Below, in pieces: positions 32,129 to 40,607 of a stretch of 64,000 nucleotides of DNA (positions are counted from its first letter, which is position 1; the number at the start of each line of letters is the position of its first letter). The position numbers were made by a program, and so were the translations under genes. The notes under the pieces were generated by a model that saw only the letters and a program-made list of their open reading frames with translations, searched no databases and was not told where the DNA came from. The DNA comes from Pseudomonadota bacterium (lineage in GTDB: Archaea > Thermoplasmatota > SW-10-69-26 > JACQPN01 > JAJPHT01): contig JAJPHT010000033.1 of the NCBI GenBank assembly GCA_021325135.1, positions 1 to 64,000 of the forward strand, in the 5' to 3' direction.

Positions 32129-34501
32129 TTGACCGCGACCCACAACCAGGACCGCCTCGGGCGGCTGCGAGCGTTCGGCCTCTCGGACTACGCCGCGCGC
32201 GCCTACCTCGCGCTCCTGGACCTGGGCATCGCGGAGGCGCGCGACGTCTCCACCCTCTCCAAGGTCCCGCAGGCGAAGATCTACGCCGTGCTGGAGCAGC
32301 TCCAGGAGAAGGGGCTCGTCCTCGTGCTCCCCGAGTTCCCCAAGAAGTACGCGCCCGTGCCCTTCGAGGAGCACCTCCAGCGACTCTTCGAGGAGCACAC
32401 GCGCGCCGCGGCCACCATCGAGCGCGAGCGCGAGGAGCTGGCCGCCCTCTTCCGCGTCGTGGGCGACGCCGAGGTGGGCGACCGCGGCTTCTTCACGGTG
32501 CTGCGCGGCCGCCGCAACGTGCTGGGGCGCCTGGAGGAGATCGCCGAGGCGACGCGCCGCACGCTGCTGGTCCTCGCGACGCCCGGCTCCCTCGCCCGCG
32601 CCGACAGCCTGGTCCCCACGCTCGCCGCCGCGCGCGCCCGCGGCGTGGACGTGCGCGTCGTGGCGCCCATCGAGGCCGCCACGCTTCCCGCCCTCGCGCG
32701 CCTCGCGCCCCACGCGCGCGTCCGCGCCCGCGACCTGCGCGAGGACCACAAGGGGGACACCGTCGCCATCGTCGTCTCCGACGCGGAGCGCGCCTTCCTC
32801 ATCCACTTCGTGCCCGACGACGGGAGCCTGGAGGAGGGCAAGGACGTCGGCGTGCACACGGACCAGGACGCCATGGTCGCGGCGATCCTCGCCATCCTCG
32901 ACCCCCTGTGGGACCGCGCGACGCCCTACGAGACGCGGCGGGAGGAGATCGAGGCGGGGCGCCTGCCCGCCTTCACGCGCGTCCACCCGTCGGGCGCCGA
33001 GGCGTGGCGCGCGTTCCAGGACGCGCTCCAGCGCGGCGGCCGCGAGGTCCGATATCTCGACGGAAGCCCCGCGGGCGCGCCGCTGCCGGACGCGGAGGCC
33101 ATCGCCGCGACGCTGGAGGCTCGAGGAGGCTCCCTGCGCGCGGTCCTCAACCTGCCGACCCCCTCCGTCGTAAGCGCCTACGAGGCCCTGGAGCGCGCGC
33201 ACCCCGGCCTCTCCATCCGCCACCTCTCGCCGCAGGTCTCCGCGCGCTGCTGGCTCCTGGACGACCGCGAGGGGTTCTTCGCCATCGCGCCCATGGACGG
33301 CCGCGGCCAGATCGTCGTCCACACCAGCGAGCCCGCCGCGCTGAGGTCCATGATATCATCCTTCGACGCCGCGTGGGACCTCGCCGCGCCCCTGCCGCTG
33401 CGCCGCCAGGAGCTGGAGATCTTCCCGCGCCTCCAGCCGGGCGACCTGGGCATCGGCATGCTGTTCAACCTCCTGGGCGACGCGGTCGTCGTCGCGGACT
33501 CCCACGGGCGCGTCGTCCTCTGGAACCCCGCCGCGGAGGAGACGTTCGGCTACGACGTGCAGGAGGCGTTGGGCCTCCACCTGGGCGCCCTCGTGCCGCC
33601 CGAGGAGCGCGAGCGCAGCCTCGGCTGGCTCGCCCGGCGCCCCGCTCGCAGCGAGCGGCTCGACCCCGACCGCGTGCGCCACGCGCGCGGCCTGCGCAAG
33701 GACGGCTCCATCATCGACCTGGAGGTGATGGCCCGCCAGATCGACGCGCCGCGCAGCGGCGGCCCCTACGCGCTCGTCGTGCTGCGCGACGTCACCGCGC
33801 GCCTCGCCGCCGCGGACGCCGAGCGCCGCTCCCGCGACCGCATCCTGCGCATCTACGAGAGCATGCAGGACGCCTTCTTCGCGCTGGACCGCGACTGGCG
33901 CCTCATCTACATGAACCCGGTCGCGGAGCAGATGCGCACGGCCCCCAAGGAGAGGGTCCTCGGCCAGGTGCTCTGGGAGGCGTTCCCCGACCTCAAGGGG
34001 TCGCGCTTCGAGACGGAGTACCGCCGCGCGATGCGCGACAACGTCGCCGTCTCCGTCGAGGAGCACTACCCGCGCATGGGGCGCTGGTTCGAGGCGAAGG
34101 CGTACCCCGGGGAGGAGGGCCTCTCCGTCTACTACCGCGACGTCACCGCACGCAAGGAGGGCGAGGCGCGCTTCGCCCGCGCCTTCGAGAACGCGCCCCT
34201 GGGCGTCGTCATCGTGGGCGAGGGGGGCCGCTTCCTCCAGGCGAACCGCGCGTTCTGCCGCATGGTGGGCCTCGACGAGGCCGCGCTGCGCGAGCGCGCC
34301 CTGGAGGACGTGACCGCGCCCGCGGACCTCCACGCCAGCCGCGCCGCCGTGGGCGAGCTCGTCCACAAGGGCGCCGCCAGCGCCGTCCTGGAGGAGGGGT
34401 ACGTGCGCCCCGACGGAAGCGTCGTGCGCGCGCGCACCACCCTCTCGCTGGTCCGCCGCGATCCCCTGGAGGTCGTCGCGCACGTGCAGGAGATGGGGTA
34501 G
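32129..34501 (+). CDS. TrmB-family regulator with three PAS domains
   Basis: 790 residues. An N-terminal TrmB winged helix (LRAFGLSDYAARAYLALLDLG ... VPQAKIYAVLEQLQEKGLV), a coiled coil, and a TrmB-like effector region (VLRGRRNVLGRLEEIAEATRRTLLVLATPG, about 115-420), then PAS domains near 440-560, 565-675 and 680-790. PAS signatures: AVVVADSHGRVVLWNPAAEETFGY, FFALDRDWRLIYMNP, VVIVGEGGRFLQANRAFCRM. There is no histidine-kinase or other output domain, so the DNA-binding head is the likely output: a one-component sensor. TTG start; the only start before the HTH after the kinase stop. Confidence 0.85.
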   Translation: MTATHNQDRLGRLRAFGLSDYAARAYLALLDLGIAEARDVSTLSKVPQAKIYAVLEQLQEKGLVLVLPEFPKKYAPVPFEEHLQRLFEEHTRAAATIEREREELAALFRVVGDAEVGDRGFFTVLRGRRNVLGRLEEIAEATRRTLLVLATPGSLARADSLVPTLAAARARGVDVRVVAPIEAATLPALARLAPHARVRARDLREDHKGDTVAIVVSDAERAFLIHFVPDDGSLEEGKDVGVHTDQDAMVAAILAILDPLWDRATPYETRREEIEAGRLPAFTRVHPSGAEAWRAFQDALQRGGREVRYLDGSPAGAPLPDAEAIAATLEARGGSLRAVLNLPTPSVVSAYEALERAHPGLSIRHLSPQVSARCWLLDDREGFFAIAPMDGRGQIVVHTSEPAALRSMISSFDAAWDLAAPLPLRRQELEIFPRLQPGDLGIGMLFNLLGDAVVVADSHGRVVLWNPAAEETFGYDVQEALGLHLGALVPPEERERSLGWLARRPARSERLDPDRVRHARGLRKDGSIIDLEVMARQIDAPRSGGPYALVVLRDVTARLAAADAERRSRDRILRIYESMQDAFFALDRDWRLIYMNPVAEQMRTAPKERVLGQVLWEAFPDLKGSRFETEYRRAMRDNVAVSVEEHYPRMGRWFEAKAYPGEEGLSVYYRDVTARKEGEARFARAFENAPLGVVIVGEGGRFLQANRAFCRMVGLDEAALRERALEDVTAPADLHASRAAVGELVHKGAASAVLEEGYVRPDGSVVRARTTLSLVRRDPLEVVAHVQEMG

Positions 34502-34504
34502 GCC

Positions 34505-35020
34505 TCAGCGCGGCCTCGCGCTGGCGATCTCCATGGCGAGGAACGTCGCGCTCACGTCCACGAGCCCGAGATAGCGGTCGAACGCGAGCCGCAGCGCGAC
34601 CAGGAGCACGCTCGCCGAGGCGCTCCACGCGGCGACGCGCGCCAGCAGCGCCCGCGTGAGGGCCACGTCCTGGGCGAGGGCCGCGGGGAGGCTCACCACC
34701 TGCACGACGCCCGCGAAGGCCGCCGTCACGACGCCCAGCGCAAGGAGGAGCGTCACCGCCGAGCGGAGGCGCTGCACGCGCACCGCGTGGGTCACGGCCT
34801 TGCAGAAGCGCTCGCGCAGCGCGGGCTCGTCGCGCGACTCGGGCGCGCTCTCCAGCTCCCCCAGGAAGCTCGCCATGAGGCGATACTTGCTGCGCAGGAA
34901 CCAGCGCGCGAAGTCCAGGGCGCCGTTGCCCAGGCGCCGCGCCGCGCCGTGGTGATCCTCGCCGAAAAGGGGCTGCCGGCGCGCGAGGCGCCGCTCCTTC
35001 CGGCCAGCGGTCTGGGGCAT
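34505..35020 (-). CDS. Two-helix membrane protein of unknown function
   Basis: 171 residues. A basic cytoplasmic N-terminal part (GRKERRLARRQP, FARWFLRSKYRLMASFLGELE) precedes two transmembrane helices (about 88-112 and 132-152), then a short C-terminus. Resembles a small membrane-anchored helical bundle; no family recognised. Convergent with the TrmB-PAS gene (3 nt between stops). Confidence 0.6.
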   Translation of the reverse strand: MPQTAGRKERRLARRQPLFGEDHHGAARRLGNGALDFARWFLRSKYRLMASFLGELESAPESRDEPALRERFCKAVTHAVRVQRLRSAVTLLLALGVVTAAFAGVVQVVSLPAALAQDVALTRALLARVAAWSASASVLLVALRLAFDRYLGLVDVSATFLAMEIASARPR

Positions 35021-35082
35021 CGCGACGCAGGTTGCGCAGGCGGGGGGTCAGGCGTTGTGGCCGAGGGGTCGATGGGCGCGCC

Positions 35083-35745
35083 CTACGCGGGGGTGAACGT
35101 CGTGGGCCTCGGCCGGTGGCCCAGCGCCGCGACCATGCCGCCCAGCGCCCACGCGTCGGCCGCCGCGAGGAGGCCGGGCGCGCTGGTCGCCTTCGCCGCG
35201 AGGACCGCCGCCAGCGCCACGGCGGCGCCCGCCAGCAGCGCGGGGCGGGCCACGACGCCGGGCTCGTAGAAGAGCTGCGTCCAGGGACGCTGCGAGACGC
35301 GCCCCATGATCGCCGTCGCGAGCGTCCGCGCGCACACGAGCAGCGCGGCCGCCAGGCCCGCGGCGAGGAGGAGCCACGCGGCGAAGCCTCCAGGGGGCCG
35401 CGCCAGCGCCAGGGCGACCCCGACCCACGCGGCCGCGGCGCCCAGCCCGCACTGGAGGATGAGGACGGGGCCGATGGCGCGCTCCAGCATCGCGCCGGAA
35501 AGCTCGCGCCCCGCCAGCGCGGTCGCGAGGCCCGCCACGACGGGGATTGCGAGGAGGACCAGGGCGAGCGCTTGGATCAGCAAGGGGAAGGAGAAGTCCT
35601 GGGCGAAGCCCAGCGCCGCCGCTCCGACGAGGCTGGGGTCGTAGGCGAGGATCGCGACGCCGACCGCGACGGGCGCCATGACGAAGTCGGCGACGCCCAC
35701 GCGCAGCAGCACGCGGCCCACGCGCCGCAGCCCGGGCACGCTCAC
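35083..35745 (-). CDS. Polytopic membrane protein of unknown function
   Basis: 220 residues, about six transmembrane helices (FVMAPVAVGVAILAY, FPLLIQALALVLLAIPVV, GPVLILQCGLGAAAAWVGV, AWLLLAAGLAAALLVC, ALLAGAAVALAAVLAAK, and a final weak one). No charged motif or known transporter signature. GTG start overlapping the stop of the synthase gene upstream (GTGA), so it is translationally coupled to that gene. Confidence 0.6.
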   Translation of the reverse strand: MSVPGLRRVGRVLLRVGVADFVMAPVAVGVAILAYDPSLVGAAALGFAQDFSFPLLIQALALVLLAIPVVAGLATALAGRELSGAMLERAIGPVLILQCGLGAAAAWVGVALALARPPGGFAAWLLLAAGLAAALLVCARTLATAIMGRVSQRPWTQLFYEPGVVARPALLAGAAVALAAVLAAKATSAPGLLAAADAWALGGMVAALGHRPRPTTFTPA

Positions 35746-37052
35746 CACCGGAACGTCCTCTCCGCGACGCCTGCGGGGGGAGACTTCCCGGTGACCTCCT
35801 TCACGATGCGCCAGAAGGTGGGGTTGTCCACGCCGTTGTGCTCGACGTCCCACCTGCGGTAGCGCTCGACGAACGACGCGACGCCGCCCTTGCTCTGCCC
35901 CTCGGTGTGGGCCTTGATGCGGTTCGCGATCTCCAGGAGCTGCTCCTTGGGGACGTTCGCGAGGCCGTTCTTCTCCAGGCGGTCCGCGACCGCGGTGGTG
36001 CCGGTGTGCTTGCCGAAGACGAAGCGCCGCTCGCGGCCCAGGTCCTCGGCCTGGATGGGCTCGTAGGTGGCGGCGTTCTTGATGACGCCGTCGGTGTGGA
36101 TGCCGCTCTCGTGGGTGAACGCGTTGTAGCCCACGACGGGCTGCGTGAGCCCCACGGGGATGCCGCTGGCCATCTCGACGGCGCGGCTGAGCTCCATGAG
36201 CTTCTCCACCTTGATGTTGGTCTTGACCTTGTAGAGGTCGCGCAGCGCCATGACGACCTGCTCGAAGGCGACGTTGCCCGCGCGCTCGCCGATGCCGTTG
36301 ATGGTGCAGTTGATGACCGGGATGCCTTCCTCGATGGCGGCGAGGGCGTTGGCGGTCCCGAGGCCGTAGTCGTTGTGGTTGTGGAAGCCGAACTCGGCCT
36401 TGCTGCTGACGCGGCGCTTGATCTCGCGGAACCACCAGCGCGTGGCGGCGGGCGTCATGACGCCCACGGTGTCGCAGAAGAGCGCGCGGTCGGCGCCCGC
36501 GTCGATGCAGCGGTTGTAGAGCGTCTGCACGACGTCCAGGTCGGCGCGCACGGTGTCCTCGGTGACGATGGTGGTCTTCAGGCCGTGGCTCTTGGCGTAC
36601 TCGACGCTCTTCACGGCCATCTCGATGGCCTCCTCGCGCGTCTTCTTGAGCTTGAACTTCAGGTGCACGTCGCTGATGGCGATGAAGGGGGAGACCTCGT
36701 CCACGTCCGCCTTGAGGCAGGCGTCGATGTCGCTCTGCACGGTGCGGCACGCGCCCAGGACGCTCGCGCGGAGCCCCTCCTTGGCGATGGCCTTCACCGC
36801 CGCGACCTCGCCGGGCGAGATGGCCGGGATGCCGCAGTTGAGGATGTCCACGCCGATCTCGTCGAGCATCTTGGCGAGGCGGACCTTCTCCTCCAGCGTG
36901 TAGTAGACGCCCGGCGTCTGCTCGCCGTCGCGCAGCGTCTCGTCCCAGAAGACCACGCGCTCCGGGAGCGTGCGCGGCAGGCCGGCCTCCAGGTTGTAGT
37001 TGTGGACGAGGATCTCGTCGCGCCGCGCCGGGGTCTCGTGGGGAGCCGACAT
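35742..37052 (-). CDS. 2-isopropylmalate / homocitrate synthase family protein
   Basis: 436 residues. HMGL-like TIM barrel that condenses acetyl-CoA with a 2-oxo acid: metal Asp in FWDETLRDGEQTPGV, FGFHNHNDYGLGTANALAA with the metal His pair, NCTINGIGERAGN and THESGIHTDGV. The length fits homocitrate synthase-like or short isopropylmalate synthase forms lacking the LeuA C-terminal regulatory domain. With leuC and leuD in this window it could serve leucine or lysine/2-aminoadipate synthesis; sequence does not decide. Start ATG (MSAPHETPARRD) is the first that fits the family. Confidence 0.85.
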   Translation of the reverse strand: MSAPHETPARRDEILVHNYNLEAGLPRTLPERVVFWDETLRDGEQTPGVYYTLEEKVRLAKMLDEIGVDILNCGIPAISPGEVAAVKAIAKEGLRASVLGACRTVQSDIDACLKADVDEVSPFIAISDVHLKFKLKKTREEAIEMAVKSVEYAKSHGLKTTIVTEDTVRADLDVVQTLYNRCIDAGADRALFCDTVGVMTPAATRWWFREIKRRVSSKAEFGFHNHNDYGLGTANALAAIEEGIPVINCTINGIGERAGNVAFEQVVMALRDLYKVKTNIKVEKLMELSRAVEMASGIPVGLTQPVVGYNAFTHESGIHTDGVIKNAATYEPIQAEDLGRERRFVFGKHTGTTAVADRLEKNGLANVPKEQLLEIANRIKAHTEGQSKGGVASFVERYRRWDVEHNGVDNPTFWRIVKEVTGKSPPAGVAERTFRW

Positions 37053-37460
37053 GCGTCTCTTCGCGGACGATGGGGGCGGCATGTTTTCAACGTGTCGCCC
37101 CCGGGGGCACGCCGGCCTGGGCGCTGCGCCCGCCTCCACGAAGCGACCCCAGCGGAGATGCCGAGGGCGGCCTTGTCCTCCTCGGCGTGCCTGACGCGCA
37201 AGGACGGCAAGGCGATGGTCTGCGACATCCTCGGCGTCAAGGTCGGGGGCCGGGGCCGCTGCCTCGGCCGAACCGGGTCACCCGCTTCGTCGCCTGAGCC
37301 GCGCTGGCGGCCTGCCCTGCCGCGACGCTCACGCTCACGAGCGTCACCCCGCCCAATACGCAATGCTTAATACGCGCACGGACCGCTTGATGCTTGAGCG
37401 GACAGCGCCGCACCGACGCGCCCGCCCGGGGGGTTGGAAGGCCCCCGTGGTGAACCCCGC
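37053..37460. other. 408-bp intergenic stretch
   Basis: Between divergent genes. Contains CCCCCGGGGG near 37099, a direct repeat AATACGC (near 37357 and 37369) whose second copy forms a TATA-like CTTAATACG about 90 nt before the small gene at 37461, and CCGCT...AGCGG inverted arms near 37384. No gene or RNA recognised. Confidence 0.5.
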
Positions 37461-37808
37461 ATGAAGACGATGCTCATCGTGGAGAACTCGCAGGGCCGCG
37501 AGCGCCTCTTCCGGGCAGCGGAGGAGTCGCTTGGCGAGAACGAGGCGATCGTCAAGATCACCGACACCATCAGCCTCGAGTCCTCCACCCTCACGGTCCC
37601 CCTCAGCCACAACGCCGAGGTCGTCGCCCGGGAAGCCCCCAAGCTGCTCCCCGGCGGCGTGACCGCGCTCATCTCCTACGTCAAGGTCCCCGCGGACGCC
37701 CTCAAGGCGACCGAATACCGCATGGAAGGCACCGAGATCATCGGCTCCCGCGAGGTCAACCTCCAGGCCGAGCGCATCGGCCGCAAGCGCGACGAAGCCT
37801 CCGCATAG
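37461..37808 (+). CDS. Small cytoplasmic protein of unknown function (115 aa)
   Basis: MKTMLIVENSQGRERLFRAAEE...; strands and helices alternate, with a basic C-terminus (ERIGRKRDEASA). No metal, membrane or HTH motif. Codon use is like its neighbours, so it is probably real. Start ATG after a G-rich leader. A family-1 repeat element follows 51 nt after the stop. Confidence 0.55.
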   Translation: MKTMLIVENSQGRERLFRAAEESLGENEAIVKITDTISLESSTLTVPLSHNAEVVAREAPKLLPGGVTALISYVKVPADALKATEYRMEGTEIIGSREVNLQAERIGRKRDEASA

Positions 37809-37859
37809 GCGCCCGCTCGGCCGCTGCCAAACGCGGGGCTCGCTCCCCTGGTGTTTTGG

Positions 37860-37947
37860 TCGTCTGCTGGAACGTTTCCTTCACGTCAGGGGGCTTCGCC
37901 CCCTGAAACCCCCTCGGGTCGCCGCGCTGCGGCGCGGCCGGACGACG
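37860..37947. repeat. Family-1 element, copy 2: 88-bp double-hairpin repeat
   Basis: Matches 3267-3353 at all but a few positions, including both hairpins. Its ends TCGTCTGCTGG and CCGGACGACGA are imperfect inverted repeats. Between a small gene and the APC permease. Confidence 0.88.
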
Positions 37948-37953
37948 ATTTGC

Positions 37954-37976
37954 TTCGGGGGGCCGCGCCCCCCGAA
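37954..37976. terminator. Strong GC hairpin after family-1 copy 2
   Basis: TTCGGGGGGC-CGC-GCCCCCCGAA, a perfect 10-bp stem. Followed by CCCCCGCTTTTGTCC, so it could end plus-strand transcripts. A similar GGGGGC/GCCCCC stem lies just before family-1 copy 1. Confidence 0.5.
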
Positions 37977-38029
37977 CCCCCCGCTTTTGTCCGCTTAGTT
38001 CTTGACCCATTCGCGCCATCGCGGCGCGC

Positions 38030-39535
38030 TTGCCACCCTTCTGGGCCCAGGTCCGCGAACGCTACCTCGCCCGCAAGCCCCCCTCCGCCATGCGCCGCCA
38101 AGCGCAGGAGAGCCAGCTGGCCCGCACGCTGGGCGTCTGGGAACTGACCGCGCTGGGCATCGGCGGCATCATCGGCGCCGGCATCTTCACCACGACGGGC
38201 ATCATCGTGGGCGCCTACACGGGCCCCGCCATCGCCGTCTCCTTCATCATCGCGGCCGTCGTGAGCGCGCTGGCCGGCCTCGCCTACGCCGAGCTTTCCG
38301 CCATGATGCCCCTGGGCGGAAGCGCGTACACCTACGCCTACGCGAGCTTCGGCGAGCTGACCGCATGGGTCCTCGGCTGGGCGCTCCTCCTGGAGTACGC
38401 CATCGGCAACATGGCCGTGGCCTCGGGCTTCAGCGCCAACTTCAGCGCGCTCCTGGACGCCGCGGGCGTGCATCTCCCCACCGCGCTGCGCGCCGCGCCC
38501 TGCGTCGCGCCCCCGTGCACGGCCAGCGGCATCGTCGACCTGCCCGCGTTCCTCATCGTGATGCTGGTCACGCTCCTGCTCCTGCGCCCCGTGAAGGAGA
38601 GCGCGCGCACGAACCTCGTCCTCGTCGTGACGAAGATCGCCATCATCGCGCTCTTCCTCGTCATCGCGCTGCCCAACGTCAAGGCGTCCAACCTCTCCCC
38701 CTTCGCGCCCTTCGGCGTGGGCGGCGTCCTCGCGGGCGCGGCGCTCATCTTCTTCTCCTTCATCGGCTTCGACGCCGTGAGCACGGCCGCCGAGGAGACC
38801 CGCAACCCGCAGCGCGACGTGCCCCGCGGCATCCTCCTGAGCCTCGGCGTCTGCACCGTCTTCTACATCCTCGTGGGGCTGGGCCTCACGGGCGTCGTCA
38901 ACTACAAGGCCCTCGCCGGAAGCGGCGATCCCCTGGCCGCGGTGCTCAACGCCGCGGGCCACCCGAGCGTCGCCATCGTCATGAACCTCGGCGGCATCCT
39001 CGCGACGGTGAGCGTGCTCCTGGTCTTCCAGCTGGGCACGAGCCGCATCTTCTTCACCCTCGCGCGGGACGGCCTGATCCCCGCCGCGTTCACGCGCGTG
39101 AGCCCCCGCTGGAAGACGCCCACGCGCATCACGCTGGTGAGCGGCGCGTTCGTGGCGGTCTTCTCCGCCCTCCTGCCGCTGAACCTCCTCCTCCAGCTCA
39201 CCAACATCGGCACGCTCTTCGCCTTCGCGATCGTCATGGCGGGCGTGCTCTACCTGCGCAAGAAGGACCCCGACGTGCCGCGCCCCTTCCGCATGCCCGC
39301 CACGCCCTGGAGCGTCTTCCTGGGCATCGCCCTGTGCGTGGGCCTCGTGGCGTCGCTGCCCAACCTGCCCCTCACCCTCATGGGATTCCTCATGTGGATG
39401 GGCATCGGCCTCATGATCTACGCCGGCTACGGCGCGCGGCGGTCGCGCCTCCGGGCCGGCGTCGTGGTGCCTGGCCCCGTGGCCCCGGACGACCCGGGAG
39501 CCATCGAGAAGGAGATCGCGCTTGGAGAAGGGTAG
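38030..39535 (+). CDS. APC-family amino acid permease
   Basis: 501 residues, about 12 transmembrane helices. Helix 1 has the unwound substrate motif GIGGIIGAGIFTTTG, and FFSFIGFDAVSTAAEETRNPQRDVPRGI is the conserved loop of cationic amino-acid transporter-like (CAT/YfnA) members; the C-terminal part resembles the same branch. Probably imports amino acids released by exported proteases (inference). TTG start at 38030 (a TATA-like GCTTAGTT lies about 32 nt upstream); the ATG at 38090 is an alternative. Confidence 0.88.
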   Translation: MPPFWAQVRERYLARKPPSAMRRQAQESQLARTLGVWELTALGIGGIIGAGIFTTTGIIVGAYTGPAIAVSFIIAAVVSALAGLAYAELSAMMPLGGSAYTYAYASFGELTAWVLGWALLLEYAIGNMAVASGFSANFSALLDAAGVHLPTALRAAPCVAPPCTASGIVDLPAFLIVMLVTLLLLRPVKESARTNLVLVVTKIAIIALFLVIALPNVKASNLSPFAPFGVGGVLAGAALIFFSFIGFDAVSTAAEETRNPQRDVPRGILLSLGVCTVFYILVGLGLTGVVNYKALAGSGDPLAAVLNAAGHPSVAIVMNLGGILATVSVLLVFQLGTSRIFFTLARDGLIPAAFTRVSPRWKTPTRITLVSGAFVAVFSALLPLNLLLQLTNIGTLFAFAIVMAGVLYLRKKDPDVPRPFRMPATPWSVFLGIALCVGLVASLPNLPLTLMGFLMWMGIGLMIYAGYGARRSRLRAGVVVPGPVAPDDPGAIEKEIALGEG

Positions 39536-39564
39536 GCCCACCTCGGACTCCGCCTGAGGGTCTG

Positions 39565-39640
39565 CTCTTTTCGTCACCCCTCAACGCGACGACGCCACGA
39601 TTCCCCAAGCGTTGCGTCGTGGCGTCCAGTGGTAACGAAG
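39565..39640. repeat. Family-2 element, copy B (short, degenerate)
   Basis: Opens CTCTTTTCGTCACCCCTC followed by the CGACGACGCCACGA tract, an 11-nt spacer, then an inverted, degenerate arm with CGTCGTGGCGTCCAGTGG. It lies between convergent genes (permease and a membrane protein). Confidence 0.75.
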
Positions 39641-39683
39641 CATCAAACCCGAGAAGGCCCCGAGCAGGCCAGCCCTCTCAGAC

Positions 39684-40253
39684 TCAGACCTCGCCCCAGA
39701 GCCCGACCTGCCCCTCGGCGATGAGGGAGTCCAGCGCGCGGCTGAAGGTGCTCACCCAGCGGAAGGTCCACGCGGCGCGGCCGGCGAGGGCGCCCAGGAC
39801 GATGCCGTTGGCGACGGTGACGCCCGCGCCGAAGGGGAGCGCCCAGGGCTGGTCGGCCCAGAGCGCGCCGAAGAGGACGGCGTTGGCCACGAGGAGAGCG
39901 GTCCAGGCGATGGCCTCGACGCGCATCGCGGGGCCCTTCTGGCGGACCGCGCGCTCGACGTCCGAGAGGCGCCCCGCGGTGAGGGACATGCGCATCCAGG
40001 CGTTCCACCCTTCGCGCAGGCTCGCCTCGTGGCGGCGCGTCTCGAAGCGCCCGACAAGCGCGCCCAGGCCGCCGCCCAGGAGGAGGGCTCCGGCGCCCAT
40101 CCAGACGATCCACCCCAGCAGGGGCTGGTCCGTCAACTCCGCCATGAAGTAGGCGGGGACGGCGAAGAGGGCCATGAGGACGAGCGTGCGGGCGTGGGCC
40201 TTGCGCTCGCGCTTGAGCAGGGAGAGGAACTGGTCGGTGACGCCGCGGGGCAT
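39684..40253 (-). CDS. Four-helix membrane protein of unknown function
   Basis: 189 residues. Helix pairs about 24-39 / 46-66 (LVLMALFAVPAYFMAEL, LGWIVWMGAGALLLGGGLGAL) and 114-130 / 137-158, separated by a charged cytoplasmic loop (GRFETRRHEASLREGWNAWMR...). No known signature. Lies 10 nt after the RAM-domain gene on the same strand, so probably one operon. Confidence 0.55.
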   Translation of the reverse strand: MPRGVTDQFLSLLKRERKAHARTLVLMALFAVPAYFMAELTDQPLLGWIVWMGAGALLLGGGLGALVGRFETRRHEASLREGWNAWMRMSLTAGRLSDVERAVRQKGPAMRVEAIAWTALLVANAVLFGALWADQPWALPFGAGVTVANGIVLGALAGRAAWTFRWVSTFSRALDSLIAEGQVGLWGEV

Positions 40254-40263
40254 GGGAGGGACC

Positions 40264-40488
40264 TCAGGTGTTGCGGGCGCGGTAGAGCCGGGTCGCGAGG
40301 ACTCCGTCGATGCGCTTCAGGTCGGCCTGCACGCGGCCCACGTCGGGGGCCTCCACCTTCAGCGCGATGGCGTTGGGGTAGAGGAGGCTCCGGTGGGTGA
40401 TGGCCGGGATCCGGGCGAGGGCCTCAAGGACCTGGCCTTCGCGTCCTGGCAGGGTCTCAAGGAGGAGAAAGCCGCTGCTCACGTGCAT
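40264..40488 (-). CDS. Stand-alone RAM (Lrp/AsnC ligand-binding) domain protein
   Basis: 74 residues: FLLLETLPGREGQVLEALARIP then AIALKVEAPDVGRVQADLKRIDGVLATRLY, the beta-alpha-beta layout of the RAM domain that binds amino acids in Lrp/AsnC regulators. The HTH is absent, so it would work as an effector-binding subunit in heteromers with full-length Lrp proteins. Start ATG (or GTG two codons on). Divergent from the secreted-protein gene at 40608. Confidence 0.7.
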   Translation of the reverse strand: MHVSSGFLLLETLPGREGQVLEALARIPAITHRSLLYPNAIALKVEAPDVGRVQADLKRIDGVLATRLYRARNT

Positions 40489-40607
40489 CCATCCGATCCC
40501 TGGGCACTTCGCCAGGGGTTATGGGCTTTCGCTTTTGGAACTCCCGCGGACCTTCCGGGCCCCTGGCAGGAAAACCTTGATAAGCACGCGCATGGCGTCC
40601 GGGGGTG

